From positions 100,142,021 to 100,206,020 of the forward strand of contig CM076991.1 in NCBI GenBank assembly GCA_039090855.1: a DNA stretch of 64,000 nucleotides, in the 5' to 3' direction. Numbering within the stretch: the stretch's first letter is position 1; each line of letters opens with the position of its first letter. This document shows positions 34,321 to 45,662 of the stretch, in pieces. Source of the stretch: Macrothele yani. Lineage: Eukaryota; Arthropoda; Arachnida; Araneae; Macrothelidae. The notes below the pieces were generated by a model, which was not told the origin of the DNA, searched no databases, and saw only the letters and a program-made list of their open reading frames with translations. Both the position numbers and the translations under genes were made by a program.

Positions 34321-34617
34321 TTAGTAAAGAATCCCACTCCTGGCAAGTGAAGTAAACATCTCCACAAGGGCATTGAGTCCTTCAGGATGCATCAGCTTTG
34401 CGATTAGCTCCTGTTTAATTGCCATTAGTGCTAAGTTGCTGAGAATGTCTTCCCTAATGGTGCTACGAAGATAAGTCTTCAAACGCTGTATAGTAGAAAA
34501 TGAGCGCTCTGGGCTTGAAGTAGTAATAAGCCACGACAAGACAATTACAAATAGTTCTAAAACGCTAAGAGCCTTGGCATGTAGTTGATGCTGAATGAAA
34601 AAACAGGCAAGGTCCAT
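34321..34617 (-). pseudogene. hAT transposase C-terminal (dimerisation) fragment
   Basis: The minus-strand frame contains TTSSPERSFSTIQRLKTYLR followed by STIREDILSNLALMAI, the conserved C-terminal block through which hAT transposases dimerise. The start codon MDLACF is internal; the DNA-binding and catalytic parts are missing. It may be a decayed hAT of the zinc-finger MYM-like type or a domesticated exon, but no exon signals support the latter. Confidence 0.75.
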
Positions 34618-34637
34618 TAAAATGGTGCTTTTATTGT

Positions 34638-37283
34638 TATAATTGAACTGTACGTAGTGTTACACGGCACTAGCAGTGTTCCTGCCGAGTCTGCCGGTAA
34701 CGGTGCTTGAGACCTGAAGTACAATTTAGTTGGCCGCGGCACCAGGTGAGAATCTCAGGTGCACTGCTGCACTCAAAGATTCACACCAGAACATAAAAAA
34801 TGAAAAGTTGAAGAACGACCCGAAGCATAAGGCTTGGGTGAATCCACCTTGTGAACAAAATAACAACAACAAATAAAAAATAAAATAATCTAAAAAAAAA
34901 TGATACTTTGGGATCAGAGTTGTGACGAGGTTCACCCGCAATCACCAATTCGTGACTGAGTGTAGTGGTCCGGATCTTACTCCGGTACATTCAATCCCCA
35001 ACCAGCCAGTACAACACTCACTTTCGCAAATAACACATGATTCTCAAATACACAACACAACATTTAATAACGTTCTGCGAGATTTAAACAGATACGGCGC
35101 TCTCTAGGCGCATAGACAATTGCCCCTCATATGTGGGCAGCATACGGTGTCACACTTTACTGTCGGAAGACGCAAGCCGTCTGAGTCTCCACCGGACTAT
35201 CTGAACAAGAGATACTACTCTTTAACACACTAAATAGAGCTGCAGGTGATATTCATATACAATTGCTTAGAGAATGAAAAAAAAAATTATATGCAAACGA
35301 TCACATTAAAAATACTCGCGACACAAAATACACAAGCACGTTAATTTGCGGTATAAGATTATAGGTGCGAAATACTGCCAAAGTTAATTAACTAAATCTA
35401 ATAAGCATGCACATGCAGATCCCTTCCCCGCTCGCTTTGGCCCTGAACCAAAGTTAAAAGAAACTGTCCCGCCCAGCGGAATTTGGCGGCCACATCCTCT
35501 CCCTTATTCATGTAAAAAAATAATCAGGAATGGGCCCTGTAAGAAATTGAAATCTGTATGTGCAGGTATTTCCTCTGAGGTTCAGTCACTCAGCATTACT
35601 GCATCTATGTCCATGCAGCTTTGGGTGTCGGGATGGCACAAGTTCGCAGATGTGCGAAGAAAGAAAAAGGAAATATTCATCTACTTACAGTTTCGTGACT
35701 TTGCTGTGCAAATCCGTTGTGCATCACATAATATCACACGACAAAAAAAACACGCATACACAGACACTTGCACCATGTGGCAGCACCGATGATTCAACAC
35801 TTCACTTTGACGCTTGATGTAAATGAAGCACACAATTAAAAATGGTAATATCACGCCGCAGTTTGTTGCAATGATTAGAGTGCACACTGATCTATTCTCG
35901 TGACGATTTGAAGGTGGCCTTTAAACAAAATAGGCCCTCTCACATCTGCTGTTGCGGTTTCCAAGATTGATTTTCTGTGTTCCTGGGAAATGATTTTTGT
36001 TGTCGTGAAGAAATGATTCTGACAATCAACTATTTGGAGAGTGGGACACATTCAATTCCGCTGCTTCTATAGTTGATTCCGTCCGTCGCTACCTTCCATC
36101 CTTTTTGACCGTTCATTCCCAATTCAGTCAGTTCCTTTCCGTTAGCAAACCATCTACCCTGCCTGAGTACGCAGTTCAAATATGCCACTCGCAGGTTTTG
36201 TTTCCATTTTTTTTATCGAGTTGCGACCGCTAGCCCTGAGATTAATTTTCTCGGCCGAGCGAAATCAGACGTGCTTTTACCTTAAGCGTATATCGGCAAC
36301 TCAACATTTCACCTGTATATTTGTTAGGTATCGAAGCCACCGCTCTTACGCTCATATTTTTCTTTCGCCATGTTTTATCCCGTCGCACTTACACGTAGTG
36401 GCTTCGCTGCTTACGTGACCACACACACGCACACATGGGGCCTCGCTTCGCCCCGTAAGACAAGCGCATCTCTTCACTTCCTCCACAGTAGGGGATGAAT
36501 GGGGGTGACGATTCCACACTGCAGTGGTTGGCATCCGAACCCGACTTTGCTTGGCTTCGCTTCTCATTGGAATGACCACTGTCCACTCGCAGACTTCTTA
36601 ATTCCCCTGTAACTTGGCTTTCATTAGGCCAAACAGTCGCTGATTTCCATTACGCTCCAGCCTAGAAATTTCTTCGTTATCACGCGGATTTAGGCATTCT
36701 GCTGTCTTTGTGGCAAACTGGCATCTCCAGCTGCCTCGAGTTGTCTCCATTTCTTACCAAATGCGGGGAGGTTTGCTGCTTCATTTTTCCCAATTCATTT
36801 TTAGCAGATCCAAGGCATCCAGCCTTTCACATCGGAGAGCGCACAGACAACTAACTTTCTTCCTTATGTTCATGCCAAGTGCGAACTCTTATTTTTCTGC
36901 ACGGACCACACAGAGAGCAATTGTTCTCGAAAATGCCCCAAACAATCGACGAATTTACGATTATTCGCTAAACCTTTTGTCCCCATCTTCATTCATTTAC
37001 TCAAGTGGACCCCTCTTCGAAATGTACCTCTTTTCCTCTCCGTGTTGCTTAGGCTTCCTGTCAGCTGCGCCCTGATATTTATGACCTAACAGAGCTATTC
37101 TGAGACCACCCAGCCAGAGAGAATTCTTCGCCTCTTTTCTTTCCAAACCCCCAGATAAAACTTTACTGCTGTTTACACTTTTAAACTCCAATCAAGCCTC
37201 GAACATAATTAATACTTAATTAATTTCACACATCAACCACGCCCATTAATTACTAAATTAATGGCGGGGGTGGGTCGTAACAT
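34638..37283 (-). mobile_element. Possible long LTR of a gypsy-type element
   Basis: On the minus strand a purine-rich tract (GAGGAGGGGCCGA, 37284-37296) is followed at 37283 by TGTTACGACCCACCCCCGCC, the layout of a polypurine tract meeting a 3' LTR. Just upstream the frame reads GPEEDFWIS and stops, like the end of a pol gene. A TG/CA-type boundary with an AATAAA lies near 34638-34650. No second LTR was seen, so length and identity are inference. Confidence 0.35.
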
Positions 37284-37730
37284 CGGCCCCTCCTCAAGAA
37301 ATCCAGAAGTCCTCTTCTGGGCCTATCGCTTTGCTCTTATCAATTTCCAGAGCAACCATTGAGTGCTACCTTTTCCCACAGGTAGAAACAATTCAAAACG
37401 GCAAAAATATTGCGTTTCTTGCCTTCAAAAGCATTGGAGCGACTTCCCAATTATCCCGCAATTTTGTTAATTAATTTAGATAACATCCGAAAAGAAAAAA
37501 CAACGTAAATGAGAAATAAATAAAAAAACTGAACTGTAAAAGAACATGTGATCCTGCTGAACTGTGATTCCTAGCTGCCTCATACCATACGCGACATGGC
37601 GGACAAATTTTAGAGTTTTCTTCAGGTTTTAGGATGGGGGGGGGTGTCCACTGTAACAGTAGCTCCAGTAAAATTGAAGTTCTGGAATGATATTTGCGCT
37701 CATTTTGTAAAATTCTTGGTTGTTATGAAT

Positions 37731-38260
37731 GGAATATGGGATTACACCATACAATACAAATTTTGAAGACGATAATTCGTTTTTTGGTGTAAATATGACA
37801 AGGATGATAAGTCAGATAGCGTCTGAAAAACTTGAAAAGTTCTTCGTCCTGACGCGGGAAATGAACCTGAGTCTCCCAGATAGCGCTTGGGTATGATAAC
37901 CACTACACCACCCAGAATAGCCAAGTCTCAAGTTTTCGATTAATTTGAATATAACCATCACAGGATTCGTTAGTCCAAGCAACCGGCATTCATGTTTAGC
38001 GAATCTGAAAGGTCAAGAATCCTATTCCGTGATTGCCCAGAGGAACCGTGATGGTTATATTCAAATTAATCGGAAACTTGAAACTTGGTCGTTCTGGGTG
38101 GTGTAGTGGTTAGCGTATTGGGCGCTATCCGGGAGACGCAGATTCGATTTCCACTCACGGGCGATGAAATTTTCAAGTTTTTGGATACTATGTGACTTAC
38201 CATTCATGTCATATTTACACCAATAAACGGATTCACAGCTTCCAAATTTTTAAGTTACTT
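37731..38260. mobile_element. tRNA-headed palindromic (foldback) repeat, complete form
   Basis: Two inverted copies of a tRNA-like SINE body (minus at 37731-37945, plus at 38045-38260) face away from a short centre. The plus arm has GTGGTGTAGTGGTTAGCG (A box) and a B box damaged to AGATTCGATTTCC. The minus arm has the matching head at about 37845-37915. The inner edges pair (GTGATGGTTATATTC with its complement), so the whole unit folds into one hairpin. Confidence 0.75.
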
Positions 38261-39530
38261 TTATTTTATAAATAACAGTGAAATGACAAACTGTCGTTGT
38301 CCGAACTGATATAGGAAAAATATTTTGGATCAACTGGACACAAAATTAACAGGAAAAGGGATTGCGTTTTAACTCTTTATACAATGTTAAAAATAAATGG
38401 GTGTGCATTCACGAAAAAATGACGTGCAGCAAAGTGGCAGTTTTTTGACGGAATTTCCGTTTTTAAAAGTTCCCGTTTCTTTTAACTTCCGTATTTTTGA
38501 CAATTATTCCGAAGTCAGTAATTCCGTATATTCGGAAAAGTCTGTTTCTGGTTTTTTCGTGTTTATACAGAAACTTCACAAAATCGAAAACCACTGAATT
38601 TTCAGCCATCACAGATTCCATTCCGTGGTTGAATTCCATCCCAGGTAGTTTTGGATTGGCTCAATAGAAAAAGCACGTCTTATCTCCGAGACAGGAAGAT
38701 CCGGGAATATCCCTCACACTCAAAGTAAAACTCTAATTGCGTAATGACGAGATGTTTTCGTCGTTCATACGGGTGAATTAGCCATTTTGCTTTCTGTTGC
38801 AGCTTATTATATTTTTGAATAGATTTGTAATAATTTTATTTTTTCTGTAGCACGAATTATCACAAATTAAGTATTTTTTTTTACCGCGATTTTTCGAAGC
38901 AACAGAATGCTTCAGAACTTGAGACAGTTTTAAACTAACAGTTACTCTCGATTACCTTTAAGAAAAGGTAGCATGTACTACTTTATAGTATTATATGACA
39001 AAACTCCTAAATATAAAATTTACTCTTGATACTTTTGTCTTAAGTGGTCCAAACATGATACACCCACACATCACACAAACAACCATTCGGTAATTTAAAA
39101 ACCCGGTGTCTTACGGTAACACAATATACAACAGCTTGCGCACAAAATGTTGAAGAGAGAAAAGAATATCCGGTGCCACAATGGACCTTATTCATGTGAC
39201 GTCATAAGTGGATTTTTGCGGACCAACATGCCTGCTGATTCAATGTTGCCGCTGTAGATTAGGCCTACCCCTTACGGCTGAACAATTTTGAAAATTTTAA
39301 CGCCGCCTTGGAGTATGCCAACGAATTAATAGAGCTACAGGGCGAAGAAGATTAAATTAATTTCTTAGAAAAACCAATCAAGGTTGCAAAAATATACGAA
39401 AAGAATTTTGTGTTCGATGTTTATTTGAAATGAAAGTCATGGTGAAATTTTTAATGAAGCGTTTCTCAGACACGGTATATTGAATTTCACGTTCTTATTG
39501 TCAAACACTGGGGAAACATCTGAAACAAAC
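38261..39530. other. No recognisable feature
   Basis: AT-rich sequence; no gene or repeat family was supported. Confidence 0.45.
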
Positions 39531-39534
39531 CTGG

Positions 39535-39665
39535 ATTCTTTTTTCTTTCAAAACGGGATATTTAGAAGTCTAGACATATAGGTAATATGGAAAGAAACGG
39601 GTTAAAAAACCAGCAATTAAAATTTTCCCATTGTCGCCCTCTAGGCAATCTACTTAAAAATAAAG
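39535..39665. repeat. Isolated unit of the 150-bp repeat
   Basis: It shares TCAAAACGGGATATTTAGAAG and GTCGCCCTCTAGGC with the array at 30.5-34.1 kb, but is strongly diverged. Confidence 0.45.
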
Positions 39666-39759
39666 CGAATGCGTAACATTAAATAAAAGAAAAATTAGAT
39701 ATGTTTCGGTCTTTGGGGAAAGAACATATAACTTAATACGCAACTTACTGATCTAGATA

Positions 39760-40265
39760 TGCATTTTTTTTAAATATCGAAGGCATACTACCAGGATACT
39801 GATCTAGATTTCACATTTTTTTTACTGATCATTCACATTTACTGATCATACTGATCATTCATACTTACTGATCTACATTTCACATTTTTTAAATGATAAT
39901 TTTTAACGATCATTTTCAAAATGATAATTTTTAACGATCATTTTAAATGATAATTTTTAATAATCATTTTAAATGATAATTTTAATAATCATTTTTAAAT
40001 GATAATTTTTGTAATTTTTTTTATTTACTCATCTAGATTTCATTTTTTTTACTGATCATTCGCACTTAGTGATCTAGATTTCACATTTTTTAAATGATAA
40101 TTTTTAACGTTCATTTTTTAAATGATCATTATTTTAAATGATCATTTAAAAAAAACGCAACTTACTGATCTAGATTTCATTTTTTTATTGATCATTCACA
40201 CTTACTGATCTTACTGATCATTCATACTTATTGATCTAGATTTCGCATTTATTTTTTAAATTAAA
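39760..40265. repeat. AT-rich hairpin-forming tandem repeat
   Basis: Alternating AAATGATAATTTTTAACGAT and complementary ATCATTT blocks, with recurring TACTGATCTAGATTTCACAT, make short inverted units repeated many times. Confidence 0.8.
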
Positions 40266-40799
40266 CATCGACGGCATACTTCCACGTTTTAGCAGCTTTC
40301 TATTCTTAGTGCCATAATATTCAAAATCTTTGTCGTGGGCAGAACATATTCGAGAATGCGCATTAGAATGAAATCATGTCATTTCATTTTACACAACCAT
40401 TCCTTTAACAGTTTTGGCATTTTCAGAGGAAAATTATGGAAAATTTTTCCTTCTTCTGAACATTTAGGTGGCAGAATTTATTAACACAAATATACGATGA
40501 GAAAAAAGTTAGGCATGTCGTTAATAAATTTTAAAAAATCACGATTTTCCTGAAAACCTGCAACGTAACGCCTTGTTGAGCAATGGAAAAACGCATGTAA
40601 GCAAACTATTGCTGGTCCGCGGCCACGAAAAAGTTTTCCCATGATGCAATGCGAAGTGAATAAAGTCCATAACAAAAATTTCATGCTATACAGAAAATCC
40701 GATCTCGCTACAGGACTTCAAAATCTGATCCTCCGACAGGCGATTGAAATTTAACAGTTAGAATATTCAAAGCAAACAGAATATAAATTCTGAATTTTC

Positions 40800-40920
40800 T
40801 TGTAACACTTACTGGTCATAAACGTAACACCTCTCAGAAAACTTGAAAATTGCATCGCCATGGAGCGGGAATCGAATCTTTATCATCCCGATTTTCGCTC
40901 CAGTATGCTTCCGTATTTTT
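40800..40920 (-). mobile_element. Diverged tRNA-headed foldback remnant
   Basis: AAAACTTGAAAATT, CCATGGAGCGGGAATCGAATC and CGCTCCAGTATGCTTCCG follow the order of the tRNA-headed family body on the minus strand. Only the head half is recognisable. Confidence 0.4.
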
Positions 40921-41311
40921 GAAAATAAATTTTTGGCGATTAACAGTTAATCACACCTCAGGTATCTCCACGAATCTCTCCCACAACCGGAAATTTTCCG
41001 TAGTGTGGAGACGAAAGAAAATGAGAACAGAGTTTTACCGTTAATATACAAAAGGAATTGAGAAAAAATTCAGAAATTTTCGTTAACACATCTTTAAAAC
41101 TTCAATCTACCGTCAATATAAGAAAGGAACTGCGGAAATGTTTCAGAAAATTCAGAACCTTTCTGGCGTATGAAAAATTCGTGAAATTCAGATTTATTCC
41201 GTCATTTTACTCAAACTGTTGTATCAGAAATAAGCTTGTTTAATTCACGGAAGGTTGTTCGTGAATTTTGGAAACGTTTTACAGCGTAAAAGTAGTTTTA
41301 GGTTTAATAGG

Positions 41312-41860
41312 TATGACGAAGTAAATTTCTCCCTCATTTTGGTCCACGCCGAGTCCCCTCATTCCGGAATAAGTCGTTCTACCAATTGAGCTACGCGGAC
41401 GTTCGTTCTGACTGCTATCTGAATTTAAGCCGTGTGCGTCCTGCCGGCAGGTACGTCACATCCCCCCCCCCCCCGAAAGAGGGCAGGGGGCATGGCCCGC
41501 GGGTCAGCCGTGATCATGAATCGTTGCAGGCAGCCATCCGCTGTAGAACGTGCACTTGAGAACTCCCAGTCAATCTGGTGTGTGGAATGCAACGTCCAAC
41601 ACATTTATTTTTTGAAGCGCTGGAGATGGGATTCTCTTAATTTTCCTCTCTCGCGGTGTGGAAAGAACATCACACCATTGCGAGATTTTGAACGGCCGGG
41701 TCATCCGGAAAGTTTGGGCGCCATTATAACGAAGTAAATTTATCGAACCCGGTTCTCCTCATTCCGGAATAAGTCGCTCTACCAATTGAGCTACGCGGAC
41801 GTTCGTTCTGACTGCTATCTGCCTTTATGTCCTGTGCGTCCTGCAGCTAGGTACGTCACA
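41312..41860 (-). mobile_element. TRIM retroelement copy C
   Basis: The LTRs are 41725-41860 (5', about 25 bp deleted) and 41312-41460 (3'). The primer site at 41712-41723 reads TGGCGCCCAAAC on the minus strand, one change from copies A and B. A 13-G tract (C at 41462-41474) abuts the 3' LTR as the polypurine tract. The flanks TAGG and TATG agree at three of four bases. The 264-bp interior matches copy A and is non-coding. Confidence 0.85.
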
Positions 41861-42245
41861 TATGTTAACTGACTAACTTGCTATTACATTTTGTAAACAA
41901 TTGGGAAAACCGCCAGAGATAAGAATCAGCATTAAATGTATCCCTTCATTCAATTAAAGGCCAACCCCGGCGATACATTGTGTCTGTCAGGTCTTCACAC
42001 AGAATTCGTTCCTGTGACAGCAACTCAACAAGTTATGCATCAAAATTTTACAATCTCAACACTTAACATCCACTCGTCACCTACTAAAACTCCACGTGCA
42101 TAGATCTCAACATCTCTACAATCTTCTCTTATTCCTCTATCTACTTAATAAATCATTACCATCTGCACCAGTGCTGAGACGGACCGAGACTGATCCTGAA
42201 AGCCCGATGTCGAGCCCTGCCCCGAACAAGGCTTGGGCTGCATAA
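41861..42245. other. No recognisable feature
   Basis: Unique-looking sequence between TRIM copy C and the next Tc1-like element. Confidence 0.5.
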
Positions 42246-42247
42246 TA

Positions 42248-43498
42248 AGCACACCGGACAAAGAATTAGTCACTCCTGTCAGGACTTACCAAATAACGCG
42301 TGACGGAGCTTCTTGCCTTGATAACAGCATTAATCCGGTGTGGTAGAGACTCCACGAGGTTGTGGATGTATTGAACATCGATTTGTAGCCACTCGTTCCA
42401 CAATTGGTCCCGACGTTCCACCAGAATACGTGGATGTCTAGCCCGGCGTTTCACCTTCTGTTCCAAATGGTCCCACGGATTTGCAATATGATTTAAATCT
42501 GTGGATTTGGTAGCCCAGTCGAGGTGAGACAGTGTTGCTGACTGTTCGTCGTGGCACTAAGACACAGTTTTAGCTGTGCACACGGCAACTGTCGTCCTGG
42601 AAGACGGGAGTGGCAATGTGGTGCTGCTCCTGCAGATTAGGACGAAGGGCAACACTTCGTCATTCAGAATGCGGAGGTACGTATGCTGGTTCAAATTCAT
42701 CGTCACTGCAACGAGAGGGTTCGTTTCGTTGTACGAAACGCATCACAGAACTCCCTCCAGCTTGAAAAACACCTTCGACACAGTTAGGATTAAAAGGCTT
42801 CATTTGTCCTGCAATGCACTCGTCGCCTTCCATCATTGGAGTACAAACAAAAACGAGACTCATCAGACCAAATTACTCGTTTCCAATCCTGCACAGTAAC
42901 GTTTTGGTGCCTCTGTGCCAATTGATAAAGCGCGACTTTCTGACGTGCTGTTGAAAGTGGCATCATCCGTTGTACTCTGCCCCAGGTGTCCATCGTATGC
43001 AGTTCTCGTAGCTATGTCCTTTCGGAAATTGGTTGGGGAGTACTTTCATTGACTGTTTGGAGCAATTGTTGAATGGTTTGAAGCCGATTTGCAGTTACTA
43101 GGAATGAAACATGGCGGCGGTTGGTAAGAATCATATTTCGGCCACAGTTACGTTGCTGATTTTCAGCTGACTGCTAACGACAGCACTGTTTGTAGACCCA
43201 CTGGACAGTACGCTTCTACACACTAGCAAATTGTGCGACTTCATTCACTTTGTGTCCGTGTTCATGGCCAAACACGACGGCTTCTTTTTGCCACTCAGCA
43301 ATGTCTGTCTTCAGACCCATATTGCAGACTAAATTCAACACACACGTTGCGCTTTACCACTACACAGAAATGATCCTGTAGACCCCGTCAGTACTATTTA
43401 CATAACTCTCAACAACGCTATAACGACGTCCTCTGTGCAACCGGTAACTTCCTACTCTCATTTCTGTTAAGGGTGACTAATTATTTGTTCAGTGTGTT
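42248..43498 (-). mobile_element. Tc1-like transposon, decayed
   Basis: The ends AGCACACCGGACAAAGAATT and inverted AACACACTGAACAAATAATT both continue AGTCAC. TA flanks both sides (42246-42247 and 43499-43500). Confidence 0.85.
42266..43320 (-). pseudogene. Tc1-family transposase, decayed
   Basis: It starts MGLKTDIAEWQKEAVVFGHE (helix-turn-helix). It then shows VQDWKRVIWSDESRFCLYSN with the first Asp, and ends HNLVESLPHRINAVIKARSS. The second Asp region reads FQDDSCRVH and the Glu block is not intact. There are several stops and at least two frameshifts. Confidence 0.75.
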
Positions 43499-43932
43499 TA
43501 GTTACTGCGGTTCGAGGTCGAGCGAGCTCGGGGTCTGAGGGAGAATGCGATTTCGAATGATTTTGCATATTCTTACACTTTCAAGTTAGTAATGCGAATT
43601 CCTTGGCTGCTGGACCCATTTATTCTGGGTTTGGATATTTATTCTTGGGTCTCTTTATTTGAAAAGGCTATTTATCTTGGGTGTGCATACCAGGACACGC
43701 ATTGATGGATTTCCGTGACGTAGGAAAAGTTCTTCAAGAATTATAGACACTAGATAGCAGATAGCACCCCGACGAAATTTTGCTCTCTACCTCTAGGTGC
43801 TCCGTGCTAATTCTATTAAGCAATGTACGCAGATTGCAGAGCAACCTGATCTTTCTGGATGTGCGATTGACTGAATTTCTGGATGCTCGGCTGCCTGAAG
43901 AATTTCAGAACGAAACGAAGTGGTCAAAGTAA

Positions 43933-44266
43933 ATGTACGACTGTACTATAGAAACAGATAGATATCGGCTCCAGGCAATATACTATATCGGAATGACCAA
44001 ACGTTCGTTTGGAGTTACAATCGACGAACAAAAAAGGCATTCAAAAAACGGGAAAATAACCACTGTCCTATCAAGAGAAGTCAAGTTCAAGTCCGCTGAG
44101 CTCATGTGGAATGATATAACGAAATTAGCTTCATACTCCACCCCCAAATCTACTGCCATTCAAGAAACCTTGACCAGCAGCGAGACTTGCAATGATAGCG
44201 CCTGTCTAGATTTGCCACGCATTTGGAATAAATTCTTCAATTCTCCAGATAACGTTGCATTTTCTA
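43933..44266 (+). pseudogene. GIY-YIG nuclease fragment, Penelope-like element (copy 2)
   Basis: The protein contains YYIGMTKRSFGVTIDEQKRH, REVKFKSAELMWNDITKLAS and LDLPRIWNKFF, aligning along its length with the minus-strand copy at 9503-9782. The GIY half-motif is degraded (AIYYIGM). The frame is cut at 44266 by the next Tc1-like element. No reverse transcriptase is adjacent. In Penelope-like elements this nuclease nicks the target for priming; here it is a relic. Confidence 0.5.
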
Positions 44267-45660
44267 CACTGCTGGCAACCCAAACTGCAACACCAAGAAA
44301 GAAGCATCTGATTGGCCTGGAATTCGCAGCAGGACATGCAAACGATTAGCATTGCAAGGCATATGCAAATCATGTGCGCCCGGCACACCACCGAGAAGCA
44401 CTGTAAGAAGGCCGCACAGAAGGCGGGGTGTAAGTAGTGGAAGCGTGTTATGCTGCCGGACCTATGCATGGGAAGCTTCCTGATGCCTCGTCGCAGAATA
44501 CGGCAGTCATTCCAGCACGTTTCGGAGTTCGACAGAGGACGAATAATGGCTTATCGCGACAGCAGTTTATCGTACCGAGACATCGGCGCCCGTGTGGGAC
44601 AACATCCAGCCACAGTGAGGTGAGTATGGATTCAGTGGGTGCAGGAGGGACGGACGGACCAACATGAGCGATTGCCGCAGCCGCGGCACACTACCAATCG
44701 AGAGGACCGCCATGTTGTGCGGCGGGCATTGACGGCTCGCACCGCCGCATCACGAACGTTAGCTTAGGAATTAGGGTGCGTTGCGCAACAACCTGTGTCA
44801 GCACATACCGTTCGACGTCGTCTGCAGGAGCGGAGATTTGTCGCACGGCGCCCATTGCTCCGATTACCATTGACGTTACACCAACGGCGAGTGCGGCGGC
44901 AGTGGGCCGTTGAACGTCGCACCTGGACTACGGAATGGCAAGACATTGTCTTCTCCGACGAATCCCGCTTCTTCTTGCAACACCACGATGGTCGGATCCG
45001 CGTGTGGCGGCAATGCGGCGATAGACTGTATGACGCCTGCATTATGCATCGCCATACCGGTCCGTCGCCTGGCGTTATGGTTTAGGGCTCAATTGGATAT
45101 GACACCCGCACCCCTCTGGTACGCATCGCCGGTACACTCAACAGCCACCGCTACATCTCCGACGTTTTGGAGCCTGTAGTCCTCCCTTACCTGCAGCGCC
45201 TGCCAGCGGCTACGTTTCTACAGGACAATGCGCGCCCGCACGTGGCACGCATCGTGCAACAATTCTTCAGGGCCCGCCGGGTGTCACTGCTGCCGTGGCC
45301 TGCCAGTTCGCCCGATATGTCGTCCATCGAACACGTCTGGTCGCTGATCGGCAACTGAGTGACCCCGGCAAGCACCACCCGCGGCTACGACTGATGAACT
45401 GTGGAAACATGTGTAAGCATCCTGGACCGACATACCCCAAGCCCACTTCCAAAGCCTCTTTCATTTGATGCCGCAGCGTGTAGCGGCCGTTATTGCCAGC
45501 AATGGGGGCCACACGAACTATTGATGTCTGCGTGTTCCGCAAATCGCACTGGCCTGTAAGCTCAATCGTTTCATCTTTGTATCTGTTGTTATGTGTCCAG
45601 TAAATCTCGCTTTGCTATCTCGTGTCCTTCTTGGTGTTGCATTTTGGGTGGCCAGCAGTG
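44267..45660 (+). mobile_element. Tc1-like transposon
   Basis: The ends are CACTGCTGGCAACCCAAACT and, inverted at 45660, CACTGCTGGCCACCCAAAAT, continuing GCAACACCAAGAA. TA is at 44265-44266 and 45661-45662. It inserted into the GIY-YIG fragment. Confidence 0.92.
44483..45524 (+). pseudogene. Tc1-family transposase with four stops
   Basis: It starts MPRRRIRQSFQHVSEFDRGR and ends SNGGHTNY. The triad is intact: FSDESRFFLQ, LQDNARPHVARI and SPDMSSIEHVWS, with 34 residues between the second Asp and the Glu. Stops interrupt at TVR-stop (about 44621), TLA-stop (about 44764), GVMV-stop (45083) and IGN-stop (45356). A frameshift follows before the C-terminus. Confidence 0.85.
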
Positions 45661-45662
45661 TA

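Noticed and set aside
36182..37191. Several ORFs of 60-120 codons between 36.1 and 37.2 kb
   Set aside because: None shows a domain or conserved motif. They may lie inside a possible long LTR.
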